Shown: positions 22,178 through 30,007, counted from the stretch's first letter. The stretch: DNA of 31,296 nt from JBKHJZ01 sp046537875 (GCA_046537875.1 JBKHJZ010000019.1:1-31296); one strand, 5' to 3'. Notes: generated by a model not told the origin, from the letters alone. Program-made: numbers and translations.

Positions 22178-24634
22178 TTAGTAGAGGCCGAACATCGGGG
22201 TCGAGGGGTGGTAGGCGATCGCGGTCGACTCGAAGGTCTCGGGGTCGAGCGCCTCGAGGGTCTGGTCGGTGAGGAGGATCGGCGTCCCGGCCACGACCAG
22301 GACCCGGCTGACGGTGGGCGGTGGTGCCGGCGAGCAGAGGTGGAACGACCCGTCCTGCTCCTCCTCGGGGACGAAGCGGGCGACGATGCCGCCATCGACG
22401 CGGGAGCAGTGGTATCGGGGCCACTCGAGGCCGCCCAGCTGGGTGTCGTCGCAGCGCAGGACCACGTCGTCCGGTCCGATCATCTCCCTGGCCTCCGGGT
22501 CGGTGACGTCGAAGGTCGGACACGGCGGCGGCACCTCGTTCGGCTTGCTGGCGACCGGGACGGCCAGCTCGGCCACCCCGCCGTCGGTGCGGAGCACGAT
22601 CGCCTCGTTGCCGCGGTCCGGTGTTGCGAACTGCGTGTTCATCAGGCCCCACATGGCCAGCTCGCGGTCGGGCCAGTAGGTGAAGGCGTGGTGGTCGGCG
22701 GCGACGCCGTCGGCGACCCACGGTCGTTCCCAGGTACCCACGACGCTCGGGGCGTCGGGGTCGCCGACGTCGAGGAGGTGCGCCTGGACCCAGCTCCGGG
22801 TCTGTCTGTCGGGTCCTTCGCCGACCTCGTCGGAGCGGGAGCCGACGAGCAGCGCCCGGTGGTCGGGCAGCGGGTGGACGTAGCCGACGGTCCCGGGGAT
22901 GGTGACGCGGCCGGCTCGGCGTGGCTCCGCGGGGTGCGTCACGTCGATGACGTGGACCTCGCGCCCGAAGAAGCCGGTCGAGATCAGCACCCGGCCGTCG
23001 ACGAACCGCACGGCGGTGACCTCGCCTCTACCGTCGGCGAGATCGGCGACCTTCGAGGTCTCGCCCAGCCCGCCGTCGCCGTCGGAGGTGAGGATCGTCA
23101 GGTCGATGGCGACGTCGGGTTCCTGCGCCCACGGTGTGCCCTCGGTGGTCACCACCGCGAGCGAGTCGCCGATCTCCCCGAACGCGAACTGCCCGACGGT
23201 CGACCCGTCGACGATGCCCGACCCGACGTAGGCGGGGGCGGCGCCGTCGTCGAAGCGGAACTCGTGGATCGCGGTCTGCCAGTCGTCGAACTCGAGGCGA
23301 CCCCGGTCGATCGGGTCGACCCACACCTCGGAGCTGATCGCCACCGTGCCGAGCCCGGCGTAGAGGGTGGTGGCCGGGGCGAGGATCGAGGTCGCGGCCG
23401 GCTCGAACCGACCGGTGGCCAGGGGGAACGTGACCATCGAGGTCATGGCGACACCGGAGAACGTGTCGGGAACGTGCACCCGCTCGCAGGGGACCAGCGG
23501 TTCGGGGTCGTCGCCGTCGCGTTGCCAGTCGGGGATCCAATCAGGTGCGGTCGACGAGGCGACCGAGCGACGGTTCTGCTCCAGCGCCTTGGCGACCGAC
23601 GTCGGGGTGGTCGGCATGAGGAACCCGAGGTCGGCCATGTGCGACGTGGTCACCAGGCGGATCTCGCCGGCCACGAGCCGGGCCGACACCAGGGAGCCCT
23701 CGATGCGCACGCGGTCGGTGACCGTGGGAGCCGACGGGTCGCTGGCGTCGACGAAGGCCACGGTCATGAACGGGGTCGTCGACGTCGTGGCCGACGGATC
23801 GCCCTCGACCGGTTCGGACACCTCGACCTCGCTCCCGAAGACCGCGACCCGCCCGTCGGCGACGAGGAGATCGCTGACCCGGGCCCGGTCGCCGATCCCG
23901 GATCCCTCGCCGTCATCGTCAGCGGCGTCGGGCCCGGGCGGGGTGACGTCGAGCGTCGAGAGCACCTCGAGCGTCCGGGCATCGGTGATCCGGAGGTTGC
24001 CACGGCCGTCGAGGTCGTACACGAGGTTCCCGGCGGCCTTCACGAAGTCGAGCTCGTCCACCCCCGCGACCTGGACGTTGGTGCCCAGGGTCGTCGACTC
24101 GTCGGCCGCCTCCACGGCGGCGGAGGCCTCCGGTGCCAGTCGTTCCCTGTCTCTGGCCACCGCGCCGTCGTCGACCATGCCGTGCAAGGGCGCGCCGAAC
24201 GAGCCGAACCCCCGGCTGCCGACGTGCTCGGCGCCCACCCTGCGGAGGTCATCGACCAGAGCGTCGCAGTCGGGGAAGGTCGAGACCGTGCTCACCAGCT
24301 CGACCTCGGTCGGGTCGATCGGGGCGTCGCCGAGCGAGGCGAGCACCCGGTCGACCGACTCCGACGCGGGCCCGTCGCTCGCGAGCTCGGCCCCGGGACC
24401 CGAGAGGCGCTCGTTCACCAGCAGGCCGCCGAGCAACGCGACCGCCACGAGCGACGCGCCGACGCCCACGCCGAGCCGCCGGGCCCGCCGCCGCAGCACG
24501 GCCACCTCGACGGCGGAGGGCGAGATCCGGCTGCTGCCCCGGCGCAGCCGCGCCCCGGCCGCCGACAGCACCGGATCGGCGTCGTCGGGTGGGCCGGGAG
24601 GGTCGGACGGGACGGGGTCGGAGTGATCGTTCAT
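22178..24634 (-). CDS. Membrane-anchored beta-propeller protein, possible anti-sigma/sensor
   Basis: This 818-residue protein has a cytoplasmic N-terminus of about 50 residues, Pro/Asp-rich then basic (AVLRRRARR), one membrane helix (about 54-73), and a long extracytoplasmic part. That part matches the secreted beta-propeller family (Beta_propel, COG4880 type). Landmarks are TNVQVAGVDELDFVKAAG, YDLDGRGNLRITDARTLEVL and repeated blades such as VHVIDVTHPAEPRRAGRVTIPG and AHLLDVGDPDAPSVVGTWE. The ATG lies 13 bases after the ECF sigma stop. Order and topology (cytoplasmic tail, one helix, external domain) are those of an anti-sigma factor, but no zinc anti-sigma motif is visible. A sensor role is inferred; a cell-surface protein merely controlled by the sigma factor is the alternative. 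Confidence 0.85.
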   Translation of the reverse strand: MNDHSDPVPSDPPGPPDDADPVLSAAGARLRRGSSRISPSAVEVAVLRRRARRLGVGVGASLVAVALLGGLLVNERLSGPGAELASDGPASESVDRVLASLGDAPIDPTEVELVSTVSTFPDCDALVDDLRRVGAEHVGSRGFGSFGAPLHGMVDDGAVARDRERLAPEASAAVEAADESTTLGTNVQVAGVDELDFVKAAGNLVYDLDGRGNLRITDARTLEVLSTLDVTPPGPDAADDDGEGSGIGDRARVSDLLVADGRVAVFGSEVEVSEPVEGDPSATTSTTPFMTVAFVDASDPSAPTVTDRVRIEGSLVSARLVAGEIRLVTTSHMADLGFLMPTTPTSVAKALEQNRRSVASSTAPDWIPDWQRDGDDPEPLVPCERVHVPDTFSGVAMTSMVTFPLATGRFEPAATSILAPATTLYAGLGTVAISSEVWVDPIDRGRLEFDDWQTAIHEFRFDDGAAPAYVGSGIVDGSTVGQFAFGEIGDSLAVVTTEGTPWAQEPDVAIDLTILTSDGDGGLGETSKVADLADGRGEVTAVRFVDGRVLISTGFFGREVHVIDVTHPAEPRRAGRVTIPGTVGYVHPLPDHRALLVGSRSDEVGEGPDRQTRSWVQAHLLDVGDPDAPSVVGTWERPWVADGVAADHHAFTYWPDRELAMWGLMNTQFATPDRGNEAIVLRTDGGVAELAVPVASKPNEVPPPCPTFDVTDPEAREMIGPDDVVLRCDDTQLGGLEWPRYHCSRVDGGIVARFVPEEEQDGSFHLCSPAPPPTVSRVLVVAGTPILLTDQTLEALDPETFESTAIAYHPSTPMFGLY

Positions 24635-24647
24635 GGCGCGTCTGCCC

Positions 24648-25148
24648 TCATTCCGCGTACGCCTGCACTGCCGGTGAGGCCCGGAGTGCGGCACGGCCTC
24701 TGTGGAGGAGCGACTTGACCGCGGGCACGGTGGAGCCCAGGGTTTCGGCGATGTCCTCGACGCCGAGGTCGGCCCCATAGCGAAGGGCGATCGCCGCCGC
24801 CTGCTCCCGGGGGAGGGCACGGACCGCCGCCCACAGGTCCTTGTCGTCGAGGGCCGCCAACGGGTCCACGGCGACGCCGGCGGAGGCTACGGCCATCGAC
24901 CCGGCCCGCTGCATCGCCCGGTCCTCGGCCGAGCTCCGGCGGGCCACCGAGATGGCTTCGTTGACGGCGACGCGCCGGACCCATGCGCCCGGCCGGTCCA
25001 GCTTCGAGACGCGCTTCCACCTGCGGAAGCAGCGCTCGAACGCCTCCTGGACGATCTCCTCGGCGTGGGACCGGTCGCCGACGATCGCGGTCGCGGCTGC
25101 GACCAGCCCCTGGCTGTCGGATCCCACCAGCTCTGCGAAGTCGCCCAT
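24648..25148 (-). CDS. ECF-type RNA polymerase sigma factor
   Basis: This is a 166-residue sigma-70 family protein of the extracytoplasmic function type. Region 2 covers about 5-72, with DRSHAEEIVQEAFERCFRRW (25-44). Region 4 covers about 103-157, with ALPREQAAAIALRYGADLGV and a helix-turn-helix around EDIAETLGSTVPAVKSLLHRGR. Length and the SigE/SigM-like region 2 fit ECF factors with a membrane partner. ATG 25148 follows GGAGGGG; longer forms run into the promoter region. The next gene in the operon encodes a membrane-anchored beta-propeller protein, which may hold it at the membrane until a signal arrives. A GGAACC-N17-CGTC sequence upstream may be its own promoter. Confidence 0.9.
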   Translation of the reverse strand: MGDFAELVGSDSQGLVAAATAIVGDRSHAEEIVQEAFERCFRRWKRVSKLDRPGAWVRRVAVNEAISVARRSSAEDRAMQRAGSMAVASAGVAVDPLAALDDKDLWAAVRALPREQAAAIALRYGADLGVEDIAETLGSTVPAVKSLLHRGRAALRASPAVQAYAE

Positions 25149-25158
25149 CGTCCCCTCC

Positions 25159-25185
25159 GACGAACACACGCACCGCGGTGGTTCC
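25159..25185 (-). promoter_or_regulatory. Candidate ECF sigma autoregulatory promoter
   Basis: On the minus strand GGAACC (25185-25180) is separated by 17 bases from CGTC (25162-25159). This fits the GGAAC and CGTC boxes typical of ECF promoters. The start codon at 25148 follows 10 bases later, so the leader would be very short. The match is suggestive only. Confidence 0.3.
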
Positions 25186-25395
25186 CGGTCGCGCCCGGTC
25201 GCGTCGAAATGTGTACCAACCGGACGTGACTCGGCACGGCCGGTCGAGGTTCTCCGGCTCGGCGTGCAGCCGGTGCGCACCCGGTTCGCGCGCTCGGTTC
25301 AGCTGGTAGTGCTTGGCGTCAGGCGGAGCGCTTGGCGACGCGTCTGCGTTGCCCGCATCCGCTCGGACCCACTCACGGAGCAACCCAGCATCGCT

Positions 25396-25737
25396 TCAGA
25401 ACCGCCAGAGGAACGCGGTACCGGCGAACGACACTGCGACGAGGACCAGGGCGGTGCGGGATGTCCTCACGATCGCCGGCCGCGTCGCCGAGAGTCCCAG
25501 CGCCTCGGCGACTGCCAACGCCCCTGACGCCGGCAGGATGACCAGCACTCCCATCACGGTGCGCCGAGGCCAGTCGCACGCCGGCGGGCACACCTCGGTG
25601 GTGCACGAGTACTCGTTGGTGCAGGCGGTCGCCTGACCGAAGCCGACACCCCACAGCGCGACGAGGAGGACGAATCCGAGCAGCAGGGCCGAGCCCGCGC
25701 GGCCCGCTCGTCGGCGCACGGCGCCGGACGCCGTCAT
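25396..25737 (-). CDS. Small membrane protein with four-Cys external loop
   Basis: This 113-residue protein has three hydrophobic helices at about 16-35, 60-80 and 93-111. Between helices 1 and 2 is a short loop with four Cys (C39, C45, C50, C54) in ACTNEYSCTTEVCPPACDW, which could form two disulfides or bind a metal. I know no family for it. The ribosome-binding site is weak. It lies 247 bases upstream of the ECF sigma gene on the same strand. That gap holds only the candidate ECF promoter, so joint transcription is uncertain. Confidence 0.6.
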   Translation of the reverse strand: MTASGAVRRRAGRAGSALLLGFVLLVALWGVGFGQATACTNEYSCTTEVCPPACDWPRRTVMGVLVILPASGALAVAEALGLSATRPAIVRTSRTALVLVAVSFAGTAFLWRF

Positions 25738-25835
25738 CCGACCGGTGGCCCGGATCGACGCATGGCACCTTCATAGCTCATCCCGGCGGAGCGCCCGTCG
25801 GGCCACCGCAGCGACCGGCCCGGCGAGGAGGCCGG

Positions 25836-25841
25836 TAGCGT
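25836..25841 (+). promoter_or_regulatory. Leaderless -10 box (TAGCGT) for tadA
   Basis: GGTAGCGT is followed by eight bases and GTG 25850, without a ribosome-binding site. It is the same octamer as before the DinB protein and the tRNA-Ser gene. Confidence 0.5.
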
Positions 25842-25849
25842 CGCCGTCC

Positions 25850-26296
25850 GTGGATCTCGACGCCGCGATGGGCCTCGCCCTGGAGGAGGCGGCTCGCGCG
25901 CCGTCGCACGACGACGTGCCGGTGGGCGCCGTCGTGCTGCGGGACGGCGAGGTGATCGCCGCCCGGCACAACGAGCGGGAGCTCGCCGGCGACCCGACCG
26001 CCCATGCCGAGGTGCTCGCGCTGCGCGACGCCGCCCGCACGCTGAGGTCCTGGCGCCTCACCGGCACGACGGTGGTGGTGACGCTCGAGCCGTGCCCGAT
26101 GTGCGCGGGTGCGCTGGTCAGCGCCCGGGTCGACCGGCTGGTGTTCGGTGCGCCCGACCCCAAGGCCGGCGCCTGCGGGTCGCTGCTCAACGTGTGCGTC
26201 GACCCGCGGCTGAGCCACGAGGTCGACGTCGTCCCGGGTGTGCGGGCGGACGAGGCCGCCCGGCTGCTGACCGGCTTCTTCGGCCGTCGCCGCTGA
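25850..26296 (+). CDS. tadA: tRNA-specific adenosine deaminase
   Basis: This is a 148-residue zinc deaminase that converts adenosine to inosine at the wobble position of tRNA-Arg(ACG). The catalytic motif is HAE (H52, E54) with the second zinc site PCPMC (C82, C85). DDVPVGAVVLRDGEVIA (21-37), HNERE with N41, and GAPDPKAGACGSLLNV (100-115) are TadA-type rather than cytidine or guanine deaminase. GTG 25850 is set by the leaderless box and by normal length; an upstream ATG at 25745 adds 35 residues unlike the family. It converges with the small repeat protein at 26352. Confidence 0.92.
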   Translation: MDLDAAMGLALEEAARAPSHDDVPVGAVVLRDGEVIAARHNERELAGDPTAHAEVLALRDAARTLRSWRLTGTTVVVTLEPCPMCAGALVSARVDRLVFGAPDPKAGACGSLLNVCVDPRLSHEVDVVPGVRADEAARLLTGFFGRRR

Positions 26297-26309
26297 GGGT
26301 CGTCGCGCA

Positions 26310-26323
26310 CCGCTGCCGAGCGG
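26310..26323. terminator. Possible hairpin after tadA
   Basis: CCGCT and AGCGG pair around a four-base loop between the convergent tadA and the gene ending at 26352. There is no T-tract, so the call is weak. Confidence 0.3.
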
Positions 26324-26351
26324 CGTCAGGCGATCCTGGGTGACGAGCGGA

Positions 26352-26699
26352 TCAGGCGGCGCTCGTGCGGGAGGTCCCGACCGTGCCGGCCGGCTCGACC
26401 GCGCCAACGGTCTCGACTGCGTCGACCGTCTCGACCGTGCCGGCCGGCTCGACCGCGCCAACGGTCTCGACTGCGTCGACCGTCTCGACCGTGCCGAGCG
26501 GCGTCTCGACCGCTTCGACCGGTTCGACAGTCTCGACCGCCTCGGCCGGAACCGAGCGACCGCGCACCAGCGTGCCCGTCGTGCCGCACCAGCAGCGCCA
26601 GTGGACCACCGGCCCGACGGGGGTGTTGCGCAGCGCCACGATGCGCGACACCGAAAGGAGAACCCGCGACTCGTGGCTCGGGCACCAGACCTCGAACAT
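26352..26699 (-). CDS. Small putative zinc-ribbon protein with repeat tail
   Basis: This is a 115-residue protein. The first 49 residues form a compact domain with C6-x2-H9 (WCPSHESR) and C36-x-C38 (HWRCWCGTTG), a likely zinc-binding knuckle pair. Similar short proteins are, from memory, common hypotheticals in this part of the actinobacteria. The remainder is a low-complexity tail built from an 18-residue unit close to VETVDAVETVGAVEPAGT, encoded by a 54-bp tandem repeat. ATG 26699 follows GGAGGT at ideal spacing; an in-frame ATG at 26729 is less likely. It diverges from the MocR-type regulator. Function is unknown. Confidence 0.7.
   Translation of the reverse strand: MFEVWCPSHESRVLLSVSRIVALRNTPVGPVVHWRCWCGTTGTLVRGRSVPAEAVETVEPVEAVETPLGTVETVDAVETVGAVEPAGTVETVDAVETVGAVEPAGTVGTSRTSAA
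26377..26500. repeat. 54-bp tandem repeat inside the small zinc-ribbon gene
   Basis: Positions 26377-26430 and 26431-26484 are copies that differ at only one base, and a third degenerate copy begins at 26485. The period of 54 is a multiple of three and encodes an 18-residue unit, so gain or loss of a copy keeps the frame. Confidence 0.85.
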
Positions 26700-26725
26700 C
26701 GCTACACCTCCGTCGGGACCATTTC

Positions 26726-26751
26726 GCATACCACTTGGGATAGTGGCATGC
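26726..26751. promoter_or_regulatory. 26-bp imperfect palindrome upstream of the MocR gene
   Basis: GCAT-A-CCACT (26726-26735) is mirrored by AGTGG-C-ATGC (26742-26751) around TGGGAT, with one mismatched pair. It lies in the divergent region between the small zinc-ribbon gene and the MocR-type regulator. A related direct copy, GGGATCATTGGTATG, lies at 26813-26827, against GGGATAGTGGCATG at 26738-26751. Both could be regulator sites. Confidence 0.45.
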
Positions 26752-26823
26752 CTTCACTGGACAGCGTTCGCATGATCCCCCAGAATGGACATCACTTCAC
26801 CAGCCAATTCCGGGATCATTGGT

Positions 26824-28281
26824 ATGGAAACAGGCCTCGAAGCGGCGCTGGGCCGATGGACCGAGGGGCGCGGCCCGCTCCACCGCAAGCTGAGCGATGC
26901 CGTTCGCGCGGCGGTGGAGACGGGACGCGTCCGGCCCGGCTCCCGGCTCCCGTCCGAGCGCGAGCTCGCCGTCAGGCTGGCGGTCAGCCGCTCGACGGTG
27001 GTGACCGCCTACGACACGCTGCGCGCCGAAGGCCTGCTCGAGAGCCGTCAGGGCAGCGGGACCCGCGTGCGGTCACCGGTCGGTGCCGGAGCCGACGGCG
27101 AGGTGCACCTGGAGGACATCCCGGTCAACCCCGTCTACCGCACGCTGCTCGAGGACGACGGGGCGGTCATCTCGCTGGCCGCGGCCATCCTGCCCGCCCA
27201 CCCCCTCGTCGGCGAGGCCATCGCCGCCGCCGCCGGTGACGCCGGCCGCCTGCTGGCGCTCGGCGGGTACTACCCCGCCGGGCTGCCCGCGCTGCGGGAG
27301 GCGCTGGCCGAGCACCACCGCCGCCACGGAACGCCCACCACCGCCGACCAGATCCTGGTGACGACCGGTGCGCAGCAGGGGGTCAACCTCGCCACCCAGC
27401 TGTTCGTCCGGGGCGGCGACGCGGTTGTGGTCGAGTCGCCCAGCTTCGCCGGCACGCTGGACACGTTCCGTGCCCGGCGAGCCAGGTTCGTCCCGGTCGC
27501 GGTGGACGACGGCGGCATCGACCCGCGGGCCGTCGCCGACGCCTGCGCGGCGGAGAGCCCGGCCGCCATCTACGTCACGCCGTCGTTCCAGAGCCCGACG
27601 GGTGCCCTACTCCCCGAGCACCGCCGGCGGACGCTCGCGGAGCTGGCCGCCGACCGTCGCATCCCGCTGATCGAGGACAACGCCCTGGAGGGGGCTCCGC
27701 TCGACGACGTGCGCCTCCCGCCGATCGCGGCTTACGCGCCGGCCGATGCGCCGGTGGTCACCGCAGGGTCGTTCTCGAAGGTCGCATGGGGCGGGCTGCG
27801 CGTCGGCTGGCTCCGGGGCCCGGCCACGCTGGTGTCGCGCCTGGCCGAGCTCAAAGTGACCGCGGACCTCGGGTCCCCGCTGTTCGACCAGGCGGTCGCC
27901 GCCCGCCTCGTGCCCCGGCTCGAAGACATCCGCGCCGACCGGGCGGCCACGCTCCGGTCTCATCTGGCGCTGGTCGACCGGCTGCTCTCGGACCAGCTTC
28001 CCGACTGGCACTGGCGACGCCCCACCGGCGGGCCGGCGCTCTGGGTGGAGCTGCCGGGCGGCACCGCCGACACGTTCGCCCAGGTGGCGCTGCGGTTCGG
28101 GGTGGAGGTGGTGCCCGGGGCCCTGATGTCGCCGACCGGTGGCCACGAACGGCACCTGCGGCTGCCGATCACCGCCGAGCCTGCGGTGCTGGAGGAGACG
28201 ATCCGGCGCCTCGCCGGGGCATGGCGGGCATACGCCCCGGACGACGCCCACCGACCGATGCGGCGCCCGGTGGTGGTGTGA
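26824..28281 (+). CDS. MocR-type regulator: GntR winged helix fused to class I aminotransferase
   Basis: This is a 485-residue fusion protein. A GntR winged helix covers about 17-82, with LPSERELAVRLAVSRSTVVTAYDTL (42-66) and LLESRQGSGTRV. A type I aminotransferase-like domain covers about 115-470, with PSFQSPTG (253-260), the PLP lysine K319 in SFSKVAWGGLRVGW, and DNALEG before it. MocR proteins sense PLP or an amino-acid/PLP adduct and control vitamin B6, GABA, taurine or amino-acid genes. No such target is adjacent, so the regulated gene is unknown; autoregulation through the palindrome at 26726 is plausible. The start may be ATG 26824 or the in-frame ATG 26785; 26824 begins the conserved part, and neither has a good ribosome-binding site. 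Confidence 0.88.
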   Translation: METGLEAALGRWTEGRGPLHRKLSDAVRAAVETGRVRPGSRLPSERELAVRLAVSRSTVVTAYDTLRAEGLLESRQGSGTRVRSPVGAGADGEVHLEDIPVNPVYRTLLEDDGAVISLAAAILPAHPLVGEAIAAAAGDAGRLLALGGYYPAGLPALREALAEHHRRHGTPTTADQILVTTGAQQGVNLATQLFVRGGDAVVVESPSFAGTLDTFRARRARFVPVAVDDGGIDPRAVADACAAESPAAIYVTPSFQSPTGALLPEHRRRTLAELAADRRIPLIEDNALEGAPLDDVRLPPIAAYAPADAPVVTAGSFSKVAWGGLRVGWLRGPATLVSRLAELKVTADLGSPLFDQAVAARLVPRLEDIRADRAATLRSHLALVDRLLSDQLPDWHWRRPTGGPALWVELPGGTADTFAQVALRFGVEVVPGALMSPTGGHERHLRLPITAEPAVLEETIRRLAGAWRAYAPDDAHRPMRRPVVV

Positions 28282-28472
28282 CGCCGGTCGGCCGTCGCCG
28301 TGCGGCCTGCGGCCACATGGCCGGCTGCCGGTTCGGGTGACCGAGCGGCTACCGGTACTCGCCGGTGCGGCCACCGTCGCGTCGTCGCCGAGCACTCACC
28401 GTGGTCCGGAAGCCCCGGGGGACGGCACCGGAGGCGACCGGAACGGCGTGCGGGGGATCCCGAGCGCTTTGG

Positions 28473-28478
28473 TAGCGT
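28473..28478 (+). promoter_or_regulatory. -10 box (TAGCGT) for tRNA-Ser
   Basis: GGTAGCGT lies 7 bases before the mature 5' end of the tRNA, so transcription would start at or close to the first tRNA base. It is the same octamer as before tadA and the DinB protein. Confidence 0.5.
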
Positions 28479-28485
28479 CGCATCC

Positions 28486-28572
28486 GGAAGGTTGCCAGAG
28501 CGGACGAATGGGGCGGCCTCGAAAGCCGTTGTGGCCTCCGGGTCACCGTGGGTTCGAATCCCACACCTTCCG
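28486..28572 (+). tRNA. tRNA-Ser, anticodon CGA
   Basis: The acceptor stem GGAAGGT pairs with ACCTTCC (28565-28571), with G28572 as discriminator. The anticodon loop CTCGAAA (28518-28524) is closed by GCGGC/GCCGT and gives anticodon CGA (28520-28522) for UCG codons. A long variable arm and the T-arm GTGGGTTCGAATCCCAC follow, as expected for a serine tRNA. CCA is not encoded (the genome reads CCG), so it must be added after transcription. Confidence 0.95.
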
Positions 28573-28634
28573 CCGTTGCCGATCAACATCACGGCAGCCC
28601 ACGCGGCGGTCGCGCAGAGCGCGCCGTCGACACG

Positions 28635-29501
28635 TCAGCGATGGGCCTGCGGAGGCCGCTCCGCGACGAGGCAGTACAGGCCTGGGTTGCTCCCGGTGAC
28701 GGCCATGTCGGTTCCGGCGAGGAACCGCTCGACGAGCTCGGGCGCACCGTGCTCTGCAACGATGCGCCAGCCTGTGCTCGGGAGCATCGCGCGGGTCGCG
28801 TCCCTGCTGGCCCACTGGTAGGTGGGTTCACCGGCCAGCCTCCACGATGCCCGCACGAGGGCGGCGATGGCTCCGGAGGGGCCCGTGCCCGAGCCGCCTC
28901 CCGAGGCGGAGAACAGCGCGACGAGCCGGCTGCCGGGTGCGGCGACCTTGGCGAGCGCGCTGAGGACGGTCCTGGTCACGTCGGCTGTGAGGTACATGGT
29001 GAGCCCCTCGAGCAGGAAGATGCTCGTCCGATCGGTGGCCAGGCCGGCCGTGGTGAGCACCTCATCGAGTGGGTCGGATCGCAGGTCGGCGGGCACGAAG
29101 GTGACCTCGCCCGGGGCTGCGAGCCGCTGCTTGCGTCGTTGGGTCGCGGGGTGGTCGACCTCGAAGAACCGGACGCCCGGGCGGGCCAGGCGCCAGGCCC
29201 GCGTGTCGTAGCCGGCTCCGACGATGACAGCCTGGGTGCAGCCCGCTTCGAAGGCGTCGAGCACGAGCTGGTCGAAGAACCGGGTCCTGGCTGCCAGGAA
29301 GGAGAAGGTGGGGCCTGTCGTGGAGCGGGAGAGCGGCCGGGTGTGGAAGGCGCGGGCGAGCATGCGGCGTCGCCTGCCGAGGAAGGTGACCGCCCACGGG
29401 TCGTCGATGACGCCGACCGAGTGCAAGAGCGAGCGCGACAAGGCCACCATCTCCGCGGATGCTGAGGGCCTCGACGCGCGCATCGCACGAGTCTGCCCCA
29501 T
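28635..29501 (-). CDS. Class I SAM-dependent methyltransferase (Ppm/TIGR00027 type)
   Basis: This is a 288-residue methyltransferase of the leucine carboxyl methyltransferase-like family that is abundant in mycobacteria. The SAM loop is VGAGYDTRAWRL (94-105), followed by FEVDHPATQRRK (113-124) and FLLEGLTMYL, the order seen in TIGR00027 proteins. The normal family length is about 300. ATG 29501 lacks a well-spaced ribosome-binding site; ATG 29483 six codons on is an alternative. The substrate is unknown; relatives methylate carboxyl or hydroxyl groups of small molecules or lipids. It runs toward the tRNA gene and diverges from the small membrane protein at 29593. Confidence 0.88.
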   Translation of the reverse strand: MGQTRAMRASRPSASAEMVALSRSLLHSVGVIDDPWAVTFLGRRRRMLARAFHTRPLSRSTTGPTFSFLAARTRFFDQLVLDAFEAGCTQAVIVGAGYDTRAWRLARPGVRFFEVDHPATQRRKQRLAAPGEVTFVPADLRSDPLDEVLTTAGLATDRTSIFLLEGLTMYLTADVTRTVLSALAKVAAPGSRLVALFSASGGGSGTGPSGAIAALVRASWRLAGEPTYQWASRDATRAMLPSTGWRIVAEHGAPELVERFLAGTDMAVTGSNPGLYCLVAERPPQAHR

Positions 29502-29580
29502 GACGTGATGGTCCTCGCGCGCCGCGACGGTGGCCGCCGGCTCGGGACGACCGCTTGACCTTCGACCCGGGTCGAGACCC

Positions 29581-29586
29581 TACGGT
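29581..29586 (+). promoter_or_regulatory. Leaderless -10 box (TACGGT)
   Basis: TACGGT is followed by GCCGCC and ATG 29593, with no ribosome-binding site, which is the leaderless layout seen elsewhere in the window. Confidence 0.4.
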
Positions 29587-29592
29587 GCCGCC

Positions 29593-29970
29593 ATGACCAC
29601 GCGTGAGCGCCAGCCAGCGGGCACCGCCGCCGACGCCGCGGCCCCACACCACCACTCTGCCGCAAGGTCGGGCCCCGGCGGGCGGTCGACCGGGACCGCA
29701 CCCTCTTCACGCTGGGGGCTCCCCGGTGTGCTCGGCGTGGCCGCCGTCGCCTGCGTGTCGTGCTACGCCGGACCGATCCTGGCCGTGCTTGGCGGGCTCG
29801 GTGTCGCCTCCAGCCTGTTCATCGGCACCGCCGGCATGCTCGTCGCGGGCGGGGCTGCGCTGGCGTTCCTCGCTGTCCGCCGTCGGGGCACTGCGTGCGA
29901 CACGGTCGCGAGCGGGGCGGCGACCGGCCCCGAGCCCGTCTCCACGCCGCATCTCGAGTCCCGCAGCTGA
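29593..29970 (+). CDS. Small two-helix membrane protein with Cys-x2-Cys
   Basis: This 125-residue protein has a polar N-terminus of about 42 residues rich in Ala, Gly and His (HHH at 19-21). Two membrane helices follow at about 45-68 and 73-95, then a short basic and polar tail. Helix 1 carries C54-x-x-C57 just before an AGPILAVLGG stretch (VACVSCYAGPILAVLGGLG). That layout recalls the first helix of MerT-like metal transport proteins (paired Cys followed by GP and a small-residue stretch), but the protein is too short and divergent for a firm call. ATG 29593 follows a leaderless TACGGT box. Metal handling is a guess. Confidence 0.65.
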   Translation: MTTRERQPAGTAADAAAPHHHSAARSGPGGRSTGTAPSSRWGLPGVLGVAAVACVSCYAGPILAVLGGLGVASSLFIGTAGMLVAGGAALAFLAVRRRGTACDTVASGAATGPEPVSTPHLESRS

Positions 29971-29984
29971 CGCTCCCACGAGCG
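29971..29984. terminator. Possible hairpin after the two-Cys membrane protein
   Basis: CGCTC (29971-29975) pairs with GAGCG (29980-29984) around CCAC, directly after the stop codon and between convergent genes. There is no T-tract. Confidence 0.3.
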
Positions 29985-30007
29985 CCCGCCCGCCGGAGCA
30001 TGCCACC

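Noticed and set aside
22208..24718. Plus-strand open frame of 836 codons opposite the beta-propeller gene
   Set aside because: The minus-strand product has clear propeller blades and a membrane helix, while the plus-strand product is low-complexity Gly/Arg/Val text without motifs.
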